64,000 nt of DNA from Flavobacteriales bacterium (lineage in GTDB: Bacteria > Bacteroidota > Bacteroidia > UBA10329), in the NCBI GenBank assembly GCA_020635535.1, contig JACJZP010000004.1, positions 62,001 to 126,000 of the forward strand, written 5' to 3'. The translations under genes and the position numbers were made by a program. The notes under the pieces were generated by a model. The model was given only the letters and a program-made list of their open reading frames with translations. It did not search any database and was not told the origin of the DNA. Positions within the stretch are counted from its first letter, which is position 1. Every line of letters starts with the position of its first letter. Positions 51,109 to 59,913 of this stretch are shown piece by piece.

Positions 51109-52035
51109 ATGCAAAGATTAGTTTCAATTGACCTACTGGCGATTTTGGCCCTTCTATACTTTTCAAGTTGTTCTAACCGAGTAGAAAACAGACCATCAGA
51201 TTCGGTTGTCAGCCGCCCCATATTCGCCAATCTTCTAAATGACGATATGAATGGGTTTGAAAAAGCCGTTGTTCTAAGAAGGGCAATAGCCGACACATTT
51301 GATATTGGAACAACATCTGATGATCTTTGCTTGAACTTTGCGAATATTCCATTCCAAGAATTCGTAGTGGATTCGTTCTTACTGCGTTTCGGTAACAATA
51401 CAGGTGCTGGAAAGTGCGGCTTAGCAGGCAGTATTCTTGCAAAAACCATGAACGATAATGGTATTGAGGCTTACACCTACAACTATGGTTTTGCAGGTTC
51501 AAGACCCACCCATGTGGTGGTAATTGCACAGACAGAAGAAAACTTCTGGACACTGCATGACCCATCTTACAATTACTCCATTACCGACACATTAGGCGAA
51601 CCGAAGGATTTTCTAAAATTGTTACAGGAGCTTGGGCAACAGAATCATTCCAACATTTCATTTTCTGGAGACACGGTAATGAGAGAATATCATTTCAAGA
51701 GTCTTGAAGGCGTTCGCGGTTTTGTCAATGAGGACTGCTTTACGTTTCTTGAATCACAGCTGAACATCAACGAAGATTCGCTGCTGATTCTACGACCAGT
51801 GTGTCATTCCTGCAGTTTCGACTCCATTCTTTGTCCAGAACTGAACCTTTGGCATAATCTATCACAACGGGTAAAAGAGCTCGGCTTCCCTGCACAGGCC
51901 GTGTACGGCCTATTGTTTCAGATCAACGACCTCTGGGGCCCGAACTCAAAAGCATTACAAATGGAGATTGACCAAATAAACAAAATCCCTACTCTAGTAT
52001 CAGAGTCAATTGACCAACCTACCATTTCAAAGTAA
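51109..52035 (+). CDS. Transglutaminase/papain-like lipoprotein
   Basis: 308 residues. A short hydrophobic N-terminus ends in the lipobox YFSSC (cysteine near residue 21). The middle contains NNTGAGKCGLAGSILAKTMN, then GFAGSRPTHVVVIAQ and WTLHDPSYNYSI, a Cys-His-Asp order that matches the transglutaminase-like/papain-like catalytic triad. A second cluster of cysteines (VCHSCSFDSILCP) near residue 230 may bind metal or form disulphides. It is divergent from the sulfotransferases with a short shared promoter. The reaction is unknown; crosslinking or hydrolysis at the cell surface is possible. Confidence 0.6.
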   Translation: MQRLVSIDLLAILALLYFSSCSNRVENRPSDSVVSRPIFANLLNDDMNGFEKAVVLRRAIADTFDIGTTSDDLCLNFANIPFQEFVVDSFLLRFGNNTGAGKCGLAGSILAKTMNDNGIEAYTYNYGFAGSRPTHVVVIAQTEENFWTLHDPSYNYSITDTLGEPKDFLKLLQELGQQNHSNISFSGDTVMREYHFKSLEGVRGFVNEDCFTFLESQLNINEDSLLILRPVCHSCSFDSILCPELNLWHNLSQRVKELGFPAQAVYGLLFQINDLWGPNSKALQMEIDQINKIPTLVSESIDQPTISK

Positions 52036-52206
52036 AACCCTTCGGTTTGAATTTCACTGAATTCATTGGTCACACTCTACCAACTGATCTTATTTTGACA
52101 AATTCGCAGTTCATGGACTGCGGTTGTTCCTTTGTAAGTTTTGAAAATCTCAACTAAAGACCAAGCTGCAATAACAAATGAGAGATAAACTGAAACAAAT
52201 AGCGAT

Positions 52207-53088
52207 ATGAGCGACACAGTATCTGGCATTTATGACAGTAACTACGCAGAAACCTATGACGAAAGATTCTTGCTTTCTGAATTCTCAAAAATCAGCTCTG
52301 ATTTCGAACTTGAATTATTAAGTGAAATTCTTTCAGAAAACAGCAGATGGTTGGATGTTGGATGCGGCACTGGCTACTACCTTTCTGCCTTTCAGGATAT
52401 AGAAAGATGCGGGGTAGACACGTCACCAGCAATGCTTAAGATAGCTAGATCACGTAACGCCAATGCGCGTTTAGTGGAACAAGACTTCAGGGTTTATCTT
52501 AACCAGACAAACGACAAATGGGATGTAGTAAGCTGTATGTGGATGCCGTACAACTACCTCAATTCAATGCACGAGTTTGATGAGTTTCTTGATAATCTCA
52601 CCCACGTTGTTGAGAAGAGCGGCTCTTTGTTCCTTCCGTTGTTCGATCTTGAGGATATACGTCCTCACACCGTATTGGATTACGATTGGTATACAGAAAT
52701 GCCAGGATATGAAGGAAACATCATTCTGACTTCGACCACCTGGACATGGAAAGAAAAAGTTTCAGGCAAGATCCACGAGCATTTGATAGCCCCACAGCTT
52801 GGCTATGTTCTGGATAGATTATCGGGATTGTTTGAGCAAATCAGGGTTGTCAGGTATCCGGTATATCAACCCGACTGGGTATCTCGCAAAGCTGTTCTAT
52901 GTTTGAATAGACAGGAAAAGCTTTCACAGACAAACATCGTCATTGACGAAAATCCTTCTTGCTACAAACCTGGAAGCAATAGCGATGCAAGCAGTCAACC
53001 TGTCGGCATTGATAAGAACGTAAGTTCATCAGAACTGATCATGGAACTGATCAGACGATTCGGTCAAAAATTGAATTATGGAAAATAA
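52207..53088 (+). CDS. Class I SAM-dependent methyltransferase
   Basis: 293 residues. An N-terminal region SNYAETYDERFLLSEFSK precedes SAM motif I WLDVGCGTGYYLSAF at about 55-69 and the acidic end of strand 2, CGVDTSPAML. KWDVVSCMWMPYNYLN is motif IV. The last 60 residues (after NRQEKLSQ) look unstructured and are absent from the neighbour. It overlaps the next methyltransferase by 11 bases and is related to it, so the pair probably arose by duplication. Both presumably methylate sugars of the exported glycan. Confidence 0.85.
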   Translation: MSDTVSGIYDSNYAETYDERFLLSEFSKISSDFELELLSEILSENSRWLDVGCGTGYYLSAFQDIERCGVDTSPAMLKIARSRNANARLVEQDFRVYLNQTNDKWDVVSCMWMPYNYLNSMHEFDEFLDNLTHVVEKSGSLFLPLFDLEDIRPHTVLDYDWYTEMPGYEGNIILTSTTWTWKEKVSGKIHEHLIAPQLGYVLDRLSGLFEQIRVVRYPVYQPDWVSRKAVLCLNRQEKLSQTNIVIDENPSCYKPGSNSDASSQPVGIDKNVSSSELIMELIRRFGQKLNYGK

Positions 53089-53833
53089 CAAATATCACAT
53101 ACCGCCATATAGCGAGGAATACGCAGATCGTTATGATGGCCTATGGCCCGAAAATCCTGATTATGAGAAGGAAACCCGCTTTCATATTGAAACAATCAAC
53201 TCACTCATTACGCCTAACGGACAATGGTTGGATGTTGGCTGCGGAACTGGTTATTTCTTAAGCCAGTTCAAAGGAGTAAAAAGAGCTGGTATTGACATTT
53301 CTGAACCAATGCTCAACAAGGCAAGGACGTCTAACTCAGATGCAATGTTTTTCAAGACTCATGATATATGTGAATCTAATGTTGATTGGAACGATAAATG
53401 GGATCTGGTTACTTGTACAGGTCAACCATGGTCTTACCTAAACCACATTGAACTGATAAAACAAACAGTTGAGAACCTATACACTTGGACACGAAAAGAG
53501 AGTGGCGTGTGCATGCTAACTCCAATTGATGTTTTAGACATGTTCAATTTAAAACCAGAATATTGGTACTCGAACTCACACTTCCAGAAGAATGTTCCTA
53601 CAGCGATAAACGCAATCATATGGTCACTCCATGAAATTGATTCTGGAAGTAAGCATGACCATCTCATATACCCGAATTTCGACCAGTGGATCAGATGGTT
53701 CTCTCTTTACTTCAATACAATTGAGGTAACTCACTGGCCAATTGAAGGATACAACATACCTCGAAGATGCATTATTTGCCGAGACAAAAAGGAAGAGCCA
53801 AATACTGAAGAACCCTCTCTAATTGGCATTTGA
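53078..53833 (+). CDS. Class I SAM-dependent methyltransferase, paralogue of its neighbour
   Basis: 251 residues. SAM motif I is WLDVGCGTGYFLSQF near residue 50, followed by RAGIDISEPMLNKAR and the motif IV region KWDLVTCTGQPWSYLNHIELI. IHSGSK-like HEIDSGSKHDHLIYPN and the tail RWFSLYFNTIEVTHWPIEGY correspond to KIHEHLIAPQLGYVL..VRYP in the neighbour. The start ATG lies inside the upstream gene's last codons (11-base overlap), so the two are co-translated. Confidence 0.85.
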   Translation: MENNKYHIPPYSEEYADRYDGLWPENPDYEKETRFHIETINSLITPNGQWLDVGCGTGYFLSQFKGVKRAGIDISEPMLNKARTSNSDAMFFKTHDICESNVDWNDKWDLVTCTGQPWSYLNHIELIKQTVENLYTWTRKESGVCMLTPIDVLDMFNLKPEYWYSNSHFQKNVPTAINAIIWSLHEIDSGSKHDHLIYPNFDQWIRWFSLYFNTIEVTHWPIEGYNIPRRCIICRDKKEEPNTEEPSLIGI

Positions 53834-53908
53834 AATCAGAGAATGTTATGAATAACCTTTTAGGTCAAAGATTCACCTAGGGTCCAACAGAGGGAACAGA
53901 ACAATCCT

Positions 53909-55210
53909 TCACTTTTGGTCATTGAGACCAGATTCAATTGACCAATCAAAACTTGGCAGAAACCCTGCTTGCGTGTTTATAATAATACTAGGGTCGCAAT
54001 CAACGCTTCCAACCGATAGTTTTGGTTTAAAGGCAATCACCTTGTCGAATGAACAAATTTCTCCAAATCCACCGTCTTTTACTGACTGAACTATTTGTGA
54101 ACGATCTTTAATCTCCGCTTGCTTTAAAACAGAAGTGAGATTTTGAAAAAAAGACAAGCTTAGTCGGTATACCTGAGCATTGAATAGCATTGGAGGAAAA
54201 GTACAAGTGACAACATACTTTCCCTTCGACCTGTTATGATTGAAATTACCAGAAACAAACGGAGAGCTTTTCGCGATAACGCCTCCAGTTGAATCATGGA
54301 TAGCAATTACAATGTCAATGGCACTATCCTCTTGTAGTTGCTCATATTCTATTTCCAGCTTAAAGGCCTTATCTGTACTGAACTCGTTGCCTGGTGAATC
54401 CTGAGTCAACTCTAACCTCGTAAGTCTGAGTTGATGGCATCTAGGATGGAACGAAAAATCGGTTATTGCAACATGACGGTCGCTTACCAACACCCCATTT
54501 CTGGTCAAGGCATTCTCCAAATAACCTGTCAAAAAAGTTCTATTGCTCGTATTTTCCATCAGGGTCCCATTTTCGAGCATCAAAAAGGTTTCTGGTAACG
54601 TCAGGTCGTTGATATTATGACTGACGGTGATGGATGTTTTACCGGCCATTTTCATGGCCTCAAGCTTCTTTTTAGATTTCAAACTGAATTCTGCGTCTCC
54701 CACACTAAGTGCCTCATCGAACAGATAAACATCGAAATCTAAATGTGCCATAATACTGAAGGCGAGCCTCAGATACATCCCATTTGAATAGTTCTTTACA
54801 GGCTCATCAATGAACTTTTCAATTCCGCTGAATTCAACGATCTCAGCAAACTTGCTCCGAATTACACTCTTTGAAAATCCGTGAATCTGACCATTCAGAT
54901 AAACGTTATCCCGTCCGCTCAACTCTGGATGAAACCCAGCACCTACATCTAAAATACTGGCAATTTTACCACTTATCTCTACTGTTCCTGATGTTGGTTT
55001 TGTAACCCCAGCTAAGATTTTCAGCAATGTACTCTTACCACTTCCATTAGGGCCAATTACTCCAACAGATTCTCCCTTTTTAACTTCAAATGAAACATCA
55101 GAGAGTGCCTTTATTTCGTTTATGGATTCCCCATCAGACCCCTTCCTTTCATTTCTAAGAGGATAACTCTTTGAGAGCCCCGAGACCTTTATTGCGATGT
55201 CATCCATCAT
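53909..55210 (-). CDS. Polysaccharide ABC exporter ATP-binding protein (Wzt-like)
   Basis: 433 residues. The ATPase domain has Walker A GPNGSGKST near residue 54-62, the signature YSNGMYLRL, Walker B VYLFDEALSVGDAEF and the H-loop VSHN. The extra C-terminal 180 residues (FHPRCHQLRLTRLELTQDSPGN, IVIAIHDSTGGVIAKSSPFV) are beta-rich like the Wzt carbohydrate-binding domain that recognises the modified non-reducing end of the chain before export. It is coupled to the permease by ATGA. Together they should move the lipid-linked glycan across the inner membrane. The short gene symbol wzt would be by analogy only. Confidence 0.92.
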   Translation of the reverse strand: MMDDIAIKVSGLSKSYPLRNERKGSDGESINEIKALSDVSFEVKKGESVGVIGPNGSGKSTLLKILAGVTKPTSGTVEISGKIASILDVGAGFHPELSGRDNVYLNGQIHGFSKSVIRSKFAEIVEFSGIEKFIDEPVKNYSNGMYLRLAFSIMAHLDFDVYLFDEALSVGDAEFSLKSKKKLEAMKMAGKTSITVSHNINDLTLPETFLMLENGTLMENTSNRTFLTGYLENALTRNGVLVSDRHVAITDFSFHPRCHQLRLTRLELTQDSPGNEFSTDKAFKLEIEYEQLQEDSAIDIVIAIHDSTGGVIAKSSPFVSGNFNHNRSKGKYVVTCTFPPMLFNAQVYRLSLSFFQNLTSVLKQAEIKDRSQIVQSVKDGGFGEICSFDKVIAFKPKLSVGSVDCDPSIIINTQAGFLPSFDWSIESGLNDQK

Positions 55211-56022
55211 GAAAAATCACTGAATTGACCTTCCCTCCTACTAAAAACATACATACCTGATACAAACAGTACCGCTACCAAAAAAAAGTTGAGTGCATAA
55301 ATGATCTTTAATTCACCTATTCCGAACAGTGACCACCTCCAAAGATTCAACACGTTTGCCATTGGGTTATAATCGAACAGGAATGAAATACTTTCTGGGA
55401 TAAGGTCGGCTGTATAGAAAACTGGAGTAAGCCAAATACCGAAGTAAACAAGGAATGGGACCAAATGGTAGAGGTCGCGTTTTCTGATGGCGAAGGCTCC
55501 AAGCCAGAACACTAGGGTCAATCCGCAGGTGATATTAAACAGCCACACTACAGGCAAAAACACAACATTGATAGACAGAGGGGTCTTGAAATACAACATC
55601 AACGGAATCAGAATAACGGCACTGATCAGCATTTCCACGCCAGCCACAACAACTTTTGAAAGCGGCAATATGGCCTTGGGAAAATATATCTTCCTTATCA
55701 AGGTTGATGACTCCTGAATGCTACCTGCCCCGGCCGTGAAGACATAGGTAAAAAAATTCCACCCCATTAAACCGCTTAGCACATGTATTGAATAAGGTAG
55801 CTTACTTCCACTCATCTCAAGCACGTACTCAAAGAAAAAAGTAAATATTAGAAGCGCAGTAAGTGGTTGTAGAACGCTCCAAGCAATACCAAGATGAGTC
55901 TGAGAGTACTTCACCTTCAGGTCACGAACAGCAAACACAATGATCAAAGCTCTGAACGACCATAACTTCTTAAAGAACAACGGAAAGCTATCAGGCTCTG
56001 AAGTAATGTAGGTTTTACTCAT
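55207..56022 (-). CDS. Polysaccharide ABC exporter permease (Wzm-like)
   Basis: 271 residues with six membrane helices. FRALIIVFAVRDLKVKYSQTHLGIAW is the typical N-terminal amphipathic and first helix of ABC-2-type O-antigen permeases, and PISMVFWL-free LVFWLGAFAIRKRDLYHLVPF lies near the last helices. The partner ATPase gene overlaps by four bases. ATG at 56022, with a 120-base divergent spacer to the next gene. Confidence 0.92.
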   Translation of the reverse strand: MSKTYITSEPDSFPLFFKKLWSFRALIIVFAVRDLKVKYSQTHLGIAWSVLQPLTALLIFTFFFEYVLEMSGSKLPYSIHVLSGLMGWNFFTYVFTAGAGSIQESSTLIRKIYFPKAILPLSKVVVAGVEMLISAVILIPLMLYFKTPLSINVVFLPVVWLFNITCGLTLVFWLGAFAIRKRDLYHLVPFLVYFGIWLTPVFYTADLIPESISFLFDYNPMANVLNLWRWSLFGIGELKIIYALNFFLVAVLFVSGMYVFSRREGQFSDFS

Positions 56023-56142
56023 CCTGTGAACAACACCTTTTGGTTACGAATTTGGTCTTAGGTCTAGGTTGACCTGCAAGGTAGAGAAATCTTGTTTCTG
56101 GGTTGAGATTCGATTCAATTTTAGAAAGATCCGTTCCAAGCA

Positions 56143-57051
56143 ATGGTTCATCTGTTTCGTTACTTAGCAAACGAAATGGACCGTGTCCGTCTAGCGCATA
56201 TCATCAATGTTTTCCGGCCACCAGCTGGTTCTGATCTGATTCTTGCTCAGGAAGTTACTGCCCTTTCAATGTTAAGAGCGCAGGAAGAAGCCAAGAATCA
56301 AGTAGAAGTAACACTGATGACCGCTCAGACGGTTGAAGATGAAGTGATGGTTCCGAACGGGTTTCATGCCACAAAGTATCTTGAAAGGGACGTTACCGAC
56401 CTACACAAATTCAGTAGACCGATGCCGCTTCCAATTTTGAGAGACATTTTGGACCGATTGTACCATGAATCGGAAGCTGATTATCTGATTTTCACGAACG
56501 TGGACATTGGCGTTCAACCTGATTTCTATCTAAAAGTTGCTGAGTTCATTCGCGCAGGTCATGATGCATTCATGATCAATCGGAGAAGGATTCCGGCAAA
56601 ATACCGATCTGCTGACCAGATCAACGAAATGTATGCGGAGAAAGGTCTGAAGCACCCAGGATTCGATTGCTTCGTTTTTCACAGAGACCTTTACCCGAAA
56701 TTCTCCTTAGCAGAAGTTTGTACGGGGGTTCCATACATTGAAATAACCCTATCGCAAAATCTCTTCTGCTTTGCCGAAAATCCCAAAGTGTTCACTGATG
56801 AATTTCTCACTTTCCACATTGGTTTGGAGATTTTCAATAAACGTGCTCCAAAGGAATATCTAAGCTACAATGGCCGCCAGTTCTGGAAAGCCATGGAGAA
56901 GATATGGCCAGAACTCGATTCAGCAAAATGGCCGCATGGCAATGAATTCATCTTAACTCGCATGGTTAAATGGGGTCTGCATCCTTGCTATCCCATTAGA
57001 TTGGCATTGAAGCTGGAACCGAGAAGATGGTTCAGACAAACTTCGGATTGA
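56143..57051 (+). CDS. Glycosyltransferase-like protein
   Basis: 302 residues; an in-frame ATG at 56176 (MDRVRLAHIINVFRPP) may be the real start. SEADYLIFTNVDIGVQPDFYLKVA near residue 125 contains an NVD motif similar to the NxDI of the three tandem genes, and FDCFVFHRDLYPKF and TFHIGLEIF follow. No close match to a named GT family was recognised. It is the only plus-strand transferase of this section and overlaps the GNAT gene by 20 bases at its 3' end. A cluster role is inferred from position. Confidence 0.65.
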   Translation: MVHLFRYLANEMDRVRLAHIINVFRPPAGSDLILAQEVTALSMLRAQEEAKNQVEVTLMTAQTVEDEVMVPNGFHATKYLERDVTDLHKFSRPMPLPILRDILDRLYHESEADYLIFTNVDIGVQPDFYLKVAEFIRAGHDAFMINRRRIPAKYRSADQINEMYAEKGLKHPGFDCFVFHRDLYPKFSLAEVCTGVPYIEITLSQNLFCFAENPKVFTDEFLTFHIGLEIFNKRAPKEYLSYNGRQFWKAMEKIWPELDSAKWPHGNEFILTRMVKWGLHPCYPIRLALKLEPRRWFRQTSD

Positions 57052-57667
57052 ACTCGGCATCCTGTTTTGTAAGACCTTTGATGAGCTTGTTCGATAGCTC
57101 TCCAAGGTCGGATACTTTTTCCACTAAGGTCTGGTCTCCAAACATATGTTTAGACTGGGCTCTAAGCTTAGCTGTAGCTGATTGAAATTCGGACTTAGCA
57201 ACCCTATAATACTGAAAACCTTCGGGCTGGTTTGGAATCAAAGAGTAGCCTAACTTTTGGTTGAAATCGATTGCGGGCGTGTTTCCACTTCGAATCTTTG
57301 CCTTTAGCTGCTTCAAGTTCAGAGAGAAGAATCCCAATTCCATCATGAAGAGAATAGCCAACATGGGTTGAGGCATCTCCAAATAAGATGGCTCTCCAAC
57401 AAAGACCCCAGCTTCACCAATTTTCAAATCCCAATCAATGTTCTTGATGTGAATAAGTCCTATCGGGTAATCATGTGTTCGGATGATCCAATACAGATTA
57501 CATTCCTTGTCAAGCGCTGAAAACCAACTTTCCTGCTGCTCTCTCGAGATTAGTTCCTTGTACTGCATATTGCAACGCACAAACTCCTGATTCCGCCACA
57601 ATCTGACCATCTCCAAATGATCTTCTGCAAGCAGCTCGAGAACAATTCCATAGCGTGACAGGCGCAT
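57032..57667 (-). CDS. GNAT acyl/acetyltransferase of the glycan cluster
   Basis: 211 residues. RLWRNQEFVRCNMQYKELIS, DYPIGLIHIKNIDWDLKIGE and LKQLKAKIRSGNTPAIDFNQKLGY match RimJ/PseH-like GNAT acetyltransferases that act on amino sugars. The C-terminal 50 residues are helical and charged and have no counterpart in small GNATs. It is coupled to the GT2 gene upstream (TAATG overlap), and lies in an operon with a KAS III and an ACP, so an acyl-ACP donor could replace acetyl-CoA. That is inference. Confidence 0.8.
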   Translation of the reverse strand: MRLSRYGIVLELLAEDHLEMVRLWRNQEFVRCNMQYKELISREQQESWFSALDKECNLYWIIRTHDYPIGLIHIKNIDWDLKIGEAGVFVGEPSYLEMPQPMLAILFMMELGFFSLNLKQLKAKIRSGNTPAIDFNQKLGYSLIPNQPEGFQYYRVAKSEFQSATAKLRAQSKHMFGDQTLVEKVSDLGELSNKLIKGLTKQDAEFNPKFV

Positions 57668-58587
57668 TACAGCACGGTCTTAATGGAATAGACAGGTCTT
57701 TTGATCCTATCAGTATAAATCCGGCTTATGTATGCACCCAAAATGCTCATACACACCATAATGACCCCGGTTGCAAAGAATATAGCCGTAATGATGGAGG
57801 CAAAACCGGCTTCTGCACCGAAAACCAACTTCTGGTAGATGTAATAGATACCAATTCCAAAACAGACCAACGCAATAAGGAAACCTGATGCACTCATCAA
57901 TCGGAGTGGAAAATCCGTGTAGTAGAACATCAGTCGGAATGCTATACCAAGCAAATTCAGAAACGAATACCCCGATTTTCCTTCCTGTCGGTGTTCATGT
58001 TTCACCTCCACCTTGCCTACACGTTCCGTATACCAATGAACCACCTGATTCAAAAACAACTGATCATGTGCCTGTTTAACGAGTTGCTTTCTAAGATCAG
58101 GTGAAATGAATCGAAAGGAGGATCCGATCTCTGCCCCATCAGCCCAAGTAAAGATCCTTTTCAGCATTTCTGACCCGAAACGTTTAACCAACGGGTTGTT
58201 CTGATCAGCGGTAACTCCGAACACGATATCATCTCCACTTTCGGCCTGATAGGAAATCAATTTTTCGATTTCCTCTGGAGGTGTTTGAAGATCGTCATCA
58301 ATGGTTATGATGGCATTGCCTTTTGCTTGAGCTATGCCACAGACTGTAGCTGCATTCTGTCCATAGTTGCGGGCCAACCGAACCAAATTCACATTTTGGG
58401 AATATTGCTCTTTCAAGCGAACAAGCTCATTCCAACTTTCATCTGTTCCACCGTCTTCCACAAAAAGCACTTCAAAACGCTTTCCGAGTTTGGTCAGCGT
58501 TGAGGAAGTCCGATCATAGAGCGGTTTCAACGTTTCCACCGAATTGTAAACCGGAACAACTACCGTTATGTCAATTTGTTGGTTCAA
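57667..58587 (-). CDS. GT2 family dolichol-phosphate-mannose-synthase-like transferase
   Basis: 306 residues from TTG 58587, which overlaps the KAS III stop (TTGA); the longer GTG frame start at 58644 is unlikely. The GT-A fold starts ITVVVPVYNSVETLKPLYDR, FEVLFVEDGGTDESW follows, and the metal motif is IITIDDDLQTPPEEI with DDD near residue 95. SFRFISPDLR and two C-terminal membrane helices (LMSASGFLIALVCFGIGIYYI, IITAIFFATGVIMVCMSILGA) are typical of polyprenyl-phosphate glycosyltransferases of the ArnC/GtrB type. It makes a lipid-linked sugar donor at the membrane. Confidence 0.9.
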   Translation of the reverse strand: MNQQIDITVVVPVYNSVETLKPLYDRTSSTLTKLGKRFEVLFVEDGGTDESWNELVRLKEQYSQNVNLVRLARNYGQNAATVCGIAQAKGNAIITIDDDLQTPPEEIEKLISYQAESGDDIVFGVTADQNNPLVKRFGSEMLKRIFTWADGAEIGSSFRFISPDLRKQLVKQAHDQLFLNQVVHWYTERVGKVEVKHEHRQEGKSGYSFLNLLGIAFRLMFYYTDFPLRLMSASGFLIALVCFGIGIYYIYQKLVFGAEAGFASIITAIFFATGVIMVCMSILGAYISRIYTDRIKRPVYSIKTVL

Positions 58588-59639
58588 ACCTCGATAATTG
58601 GAAGACAAGCCACCTTGTCTGTTTCCAAAATTACATTTCCCCACGACAGCCCAACACCGAATCCTGAAAGCATCAACTTGAGATGCTTTGTACGCAGCTG
58701 ATGGGAAAGCTCCGAAACCATGGTTACAGGAACAGTAGCGCAGCTTGTATTTCCGTAATCATGAAGTGAGCTCGGGGTCTTCTGCTTCGGAAAACCGACT
58801 TTGCGGGCTATCGTGTCATTCAGGAATTGGTTGGCCTGATGAAGCACCAGATAATCTATATCTGCGGAATCCATTTGAGTCTCTTTCAGCAACTTACCGA
58901 TCTCCGATGCAACTGTTGAAAGTCCGAACGTGAACACAGCCTGACCGTTCATGGCCAATTGGTTGAGGTTTCTATGAACTCCTTCTGAAACCTCTTGTGG
59001 TCGGAGAGATTCTTCCGATGTGGGATTTCTGAATCCTCCGTATGGAACATGAATTGCTTCAAAATCCGCTCCTCTTGACCCTATTCCAAACACCATTCTC
59101 GGGGCATTTTCATCCAGTTCGAAAGCTGTTGCGCTCCCGGCATCTGCAAAAATGGGATAGATGGAATTGTCATTCTCCGAGACCATTTTCGTGATGGTAT
59201 CGCCAACCAACATCAATCCTTTTTGGATACCGAATGAGTTCATCATCCCCACGATCACAGACATTCCATACACATATCCTGCGCAGCCTTGATTCAGATC
59301 CAAACAGATGGAATTTTGCGGCAAGCCGATCTTGTTCTGTAACTGCGTGGCAGTGCCAGGAACGATATGATCCGGTGTCTGCGATACAAAAACCAGGATA
59401 CCGACCTCCAATGGATCCCAGCCAAGTTCATTCAACAATGGCTTTGCGGAAGCTTCGCACAGGTCGGCCGCTGTTACACCAGTAGGAGCCACATGGCGGT
59501 AGCGGATTCCAACTTGGTTGATGATCTCATTCTTCGACTTTTCGGACAATGACGTGAGTTCGGCATTATCCTCGCGCTGTTGCGGGACTGCGGCCGCGAT
59601 TCCCGCAAACCGAACATTATGTCCATCAAAACCGGACAT
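58584..59639 (-). CDS. 3-oxoacyl-ACP synthase III (KAS III) homologue
   Basis: 351 residues from the ATG at 59639. The Cys-His-Asn triad of KAS III enzymes is visible: CLDLNQGCAGYVYG (Cys), LVLHQANQFLNDTIA (His) and HDYGNTSCATVPV (Asn). Fatty-acid synthesis does not need a second copy inside a glycan cluster, and an ACP gene is one base upstream, so it likely loads or extends an acyl group dedicated to the surface polymer, or transfers it as CerJ-like acyltransferases do. It overlaps the GT2 gene by four bases. Confidence 0.88.
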   Translation of the reverse strand: MSGFDGHNVRFAGIAAAVPQQREDNAELTSLSEKSKNEIINQVGIRYRHVAPTGVTAADLCEASAKPLLNELGWDPLEVGILVFVSQTPDHIVPGTATQLQNKIGLPQNSICLDLNQGCAGYVYGMSVIVGMMNSFGIQKGLMLVGDTITKMVSENDNSIYPIFADAGSATAFELDENAPRMVFGIGSRGADFEAIHVPYGGFRNPTSEESLRPQEVSEGVHRNLNQLAMNGQAVFTFGLSTVASEIGKLLKETQMDSADIDYLVLHQANQFLNDTIARKVGFPKQKTPSSLHDYGNTSCATVPVTMVSELSHQLRTKHLKLMLSGFGVGLSWGNVILETDKVACLPIIEV

Positions 59640-59640
59640 A

Positions 59641-59868
59641 CTAACCTTTCTTGGTGAGTCGGTAAAGGTCACCAACCGTTTTTGCCTCACGGAATTCCCG
59701 TTCGGGAAGTGTTACCCCAAAATGCTCGTCAATAGCTGCAATAACGATAAGTGCCTGCATGGACGACCATTCTTCCAGTTGGCGGAACTGTGTATTCTCA
59801 TTAATGCCGTCTGCTTCTTGAAAAAGCGACCTGAAAACCTCTACAAATAGTTCTGAATTTTCTGGCAT
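59641..59868 (-). CDS. Dedicated acyl carrier protein
   Basis: 75 residues, normal ACP length. The phosphopantetheine-binding serine is in the helix start LEEWSSMQALIVIAAIDEHFG, where the usual DSL is replaced by SSM. The later helices REAKTVGDLYRLTKKG fit an ACP fold. The gene is one base before the KAS III start and follows a sulfotransferase gene on the same strand. It presumably carries the acyl group used by the neighbouring KAS III and perhaps the GNAT. Confidence 0.85.
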   Translation of the reverse strand: MPENSELFVEVFRSLFQEADGINENTQFRQLEEWSSMQALIVIAAIDEHFGVTLPEREFREAKTVGDLYRLTKKG

Positions 59869-59913
59869 GAACTGATTATTGCTCAGTGCGAATGTAGCAA
59901 TCCGCCAACAGTT

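Noticed and set aside
51069..51449. N-terminal extension of sulfotransferase copy 2
   Set aside because: It overlaps the divergent lipoprotein gene, and the tandem copy starts exactly at the equivalent MAITRIH codon.
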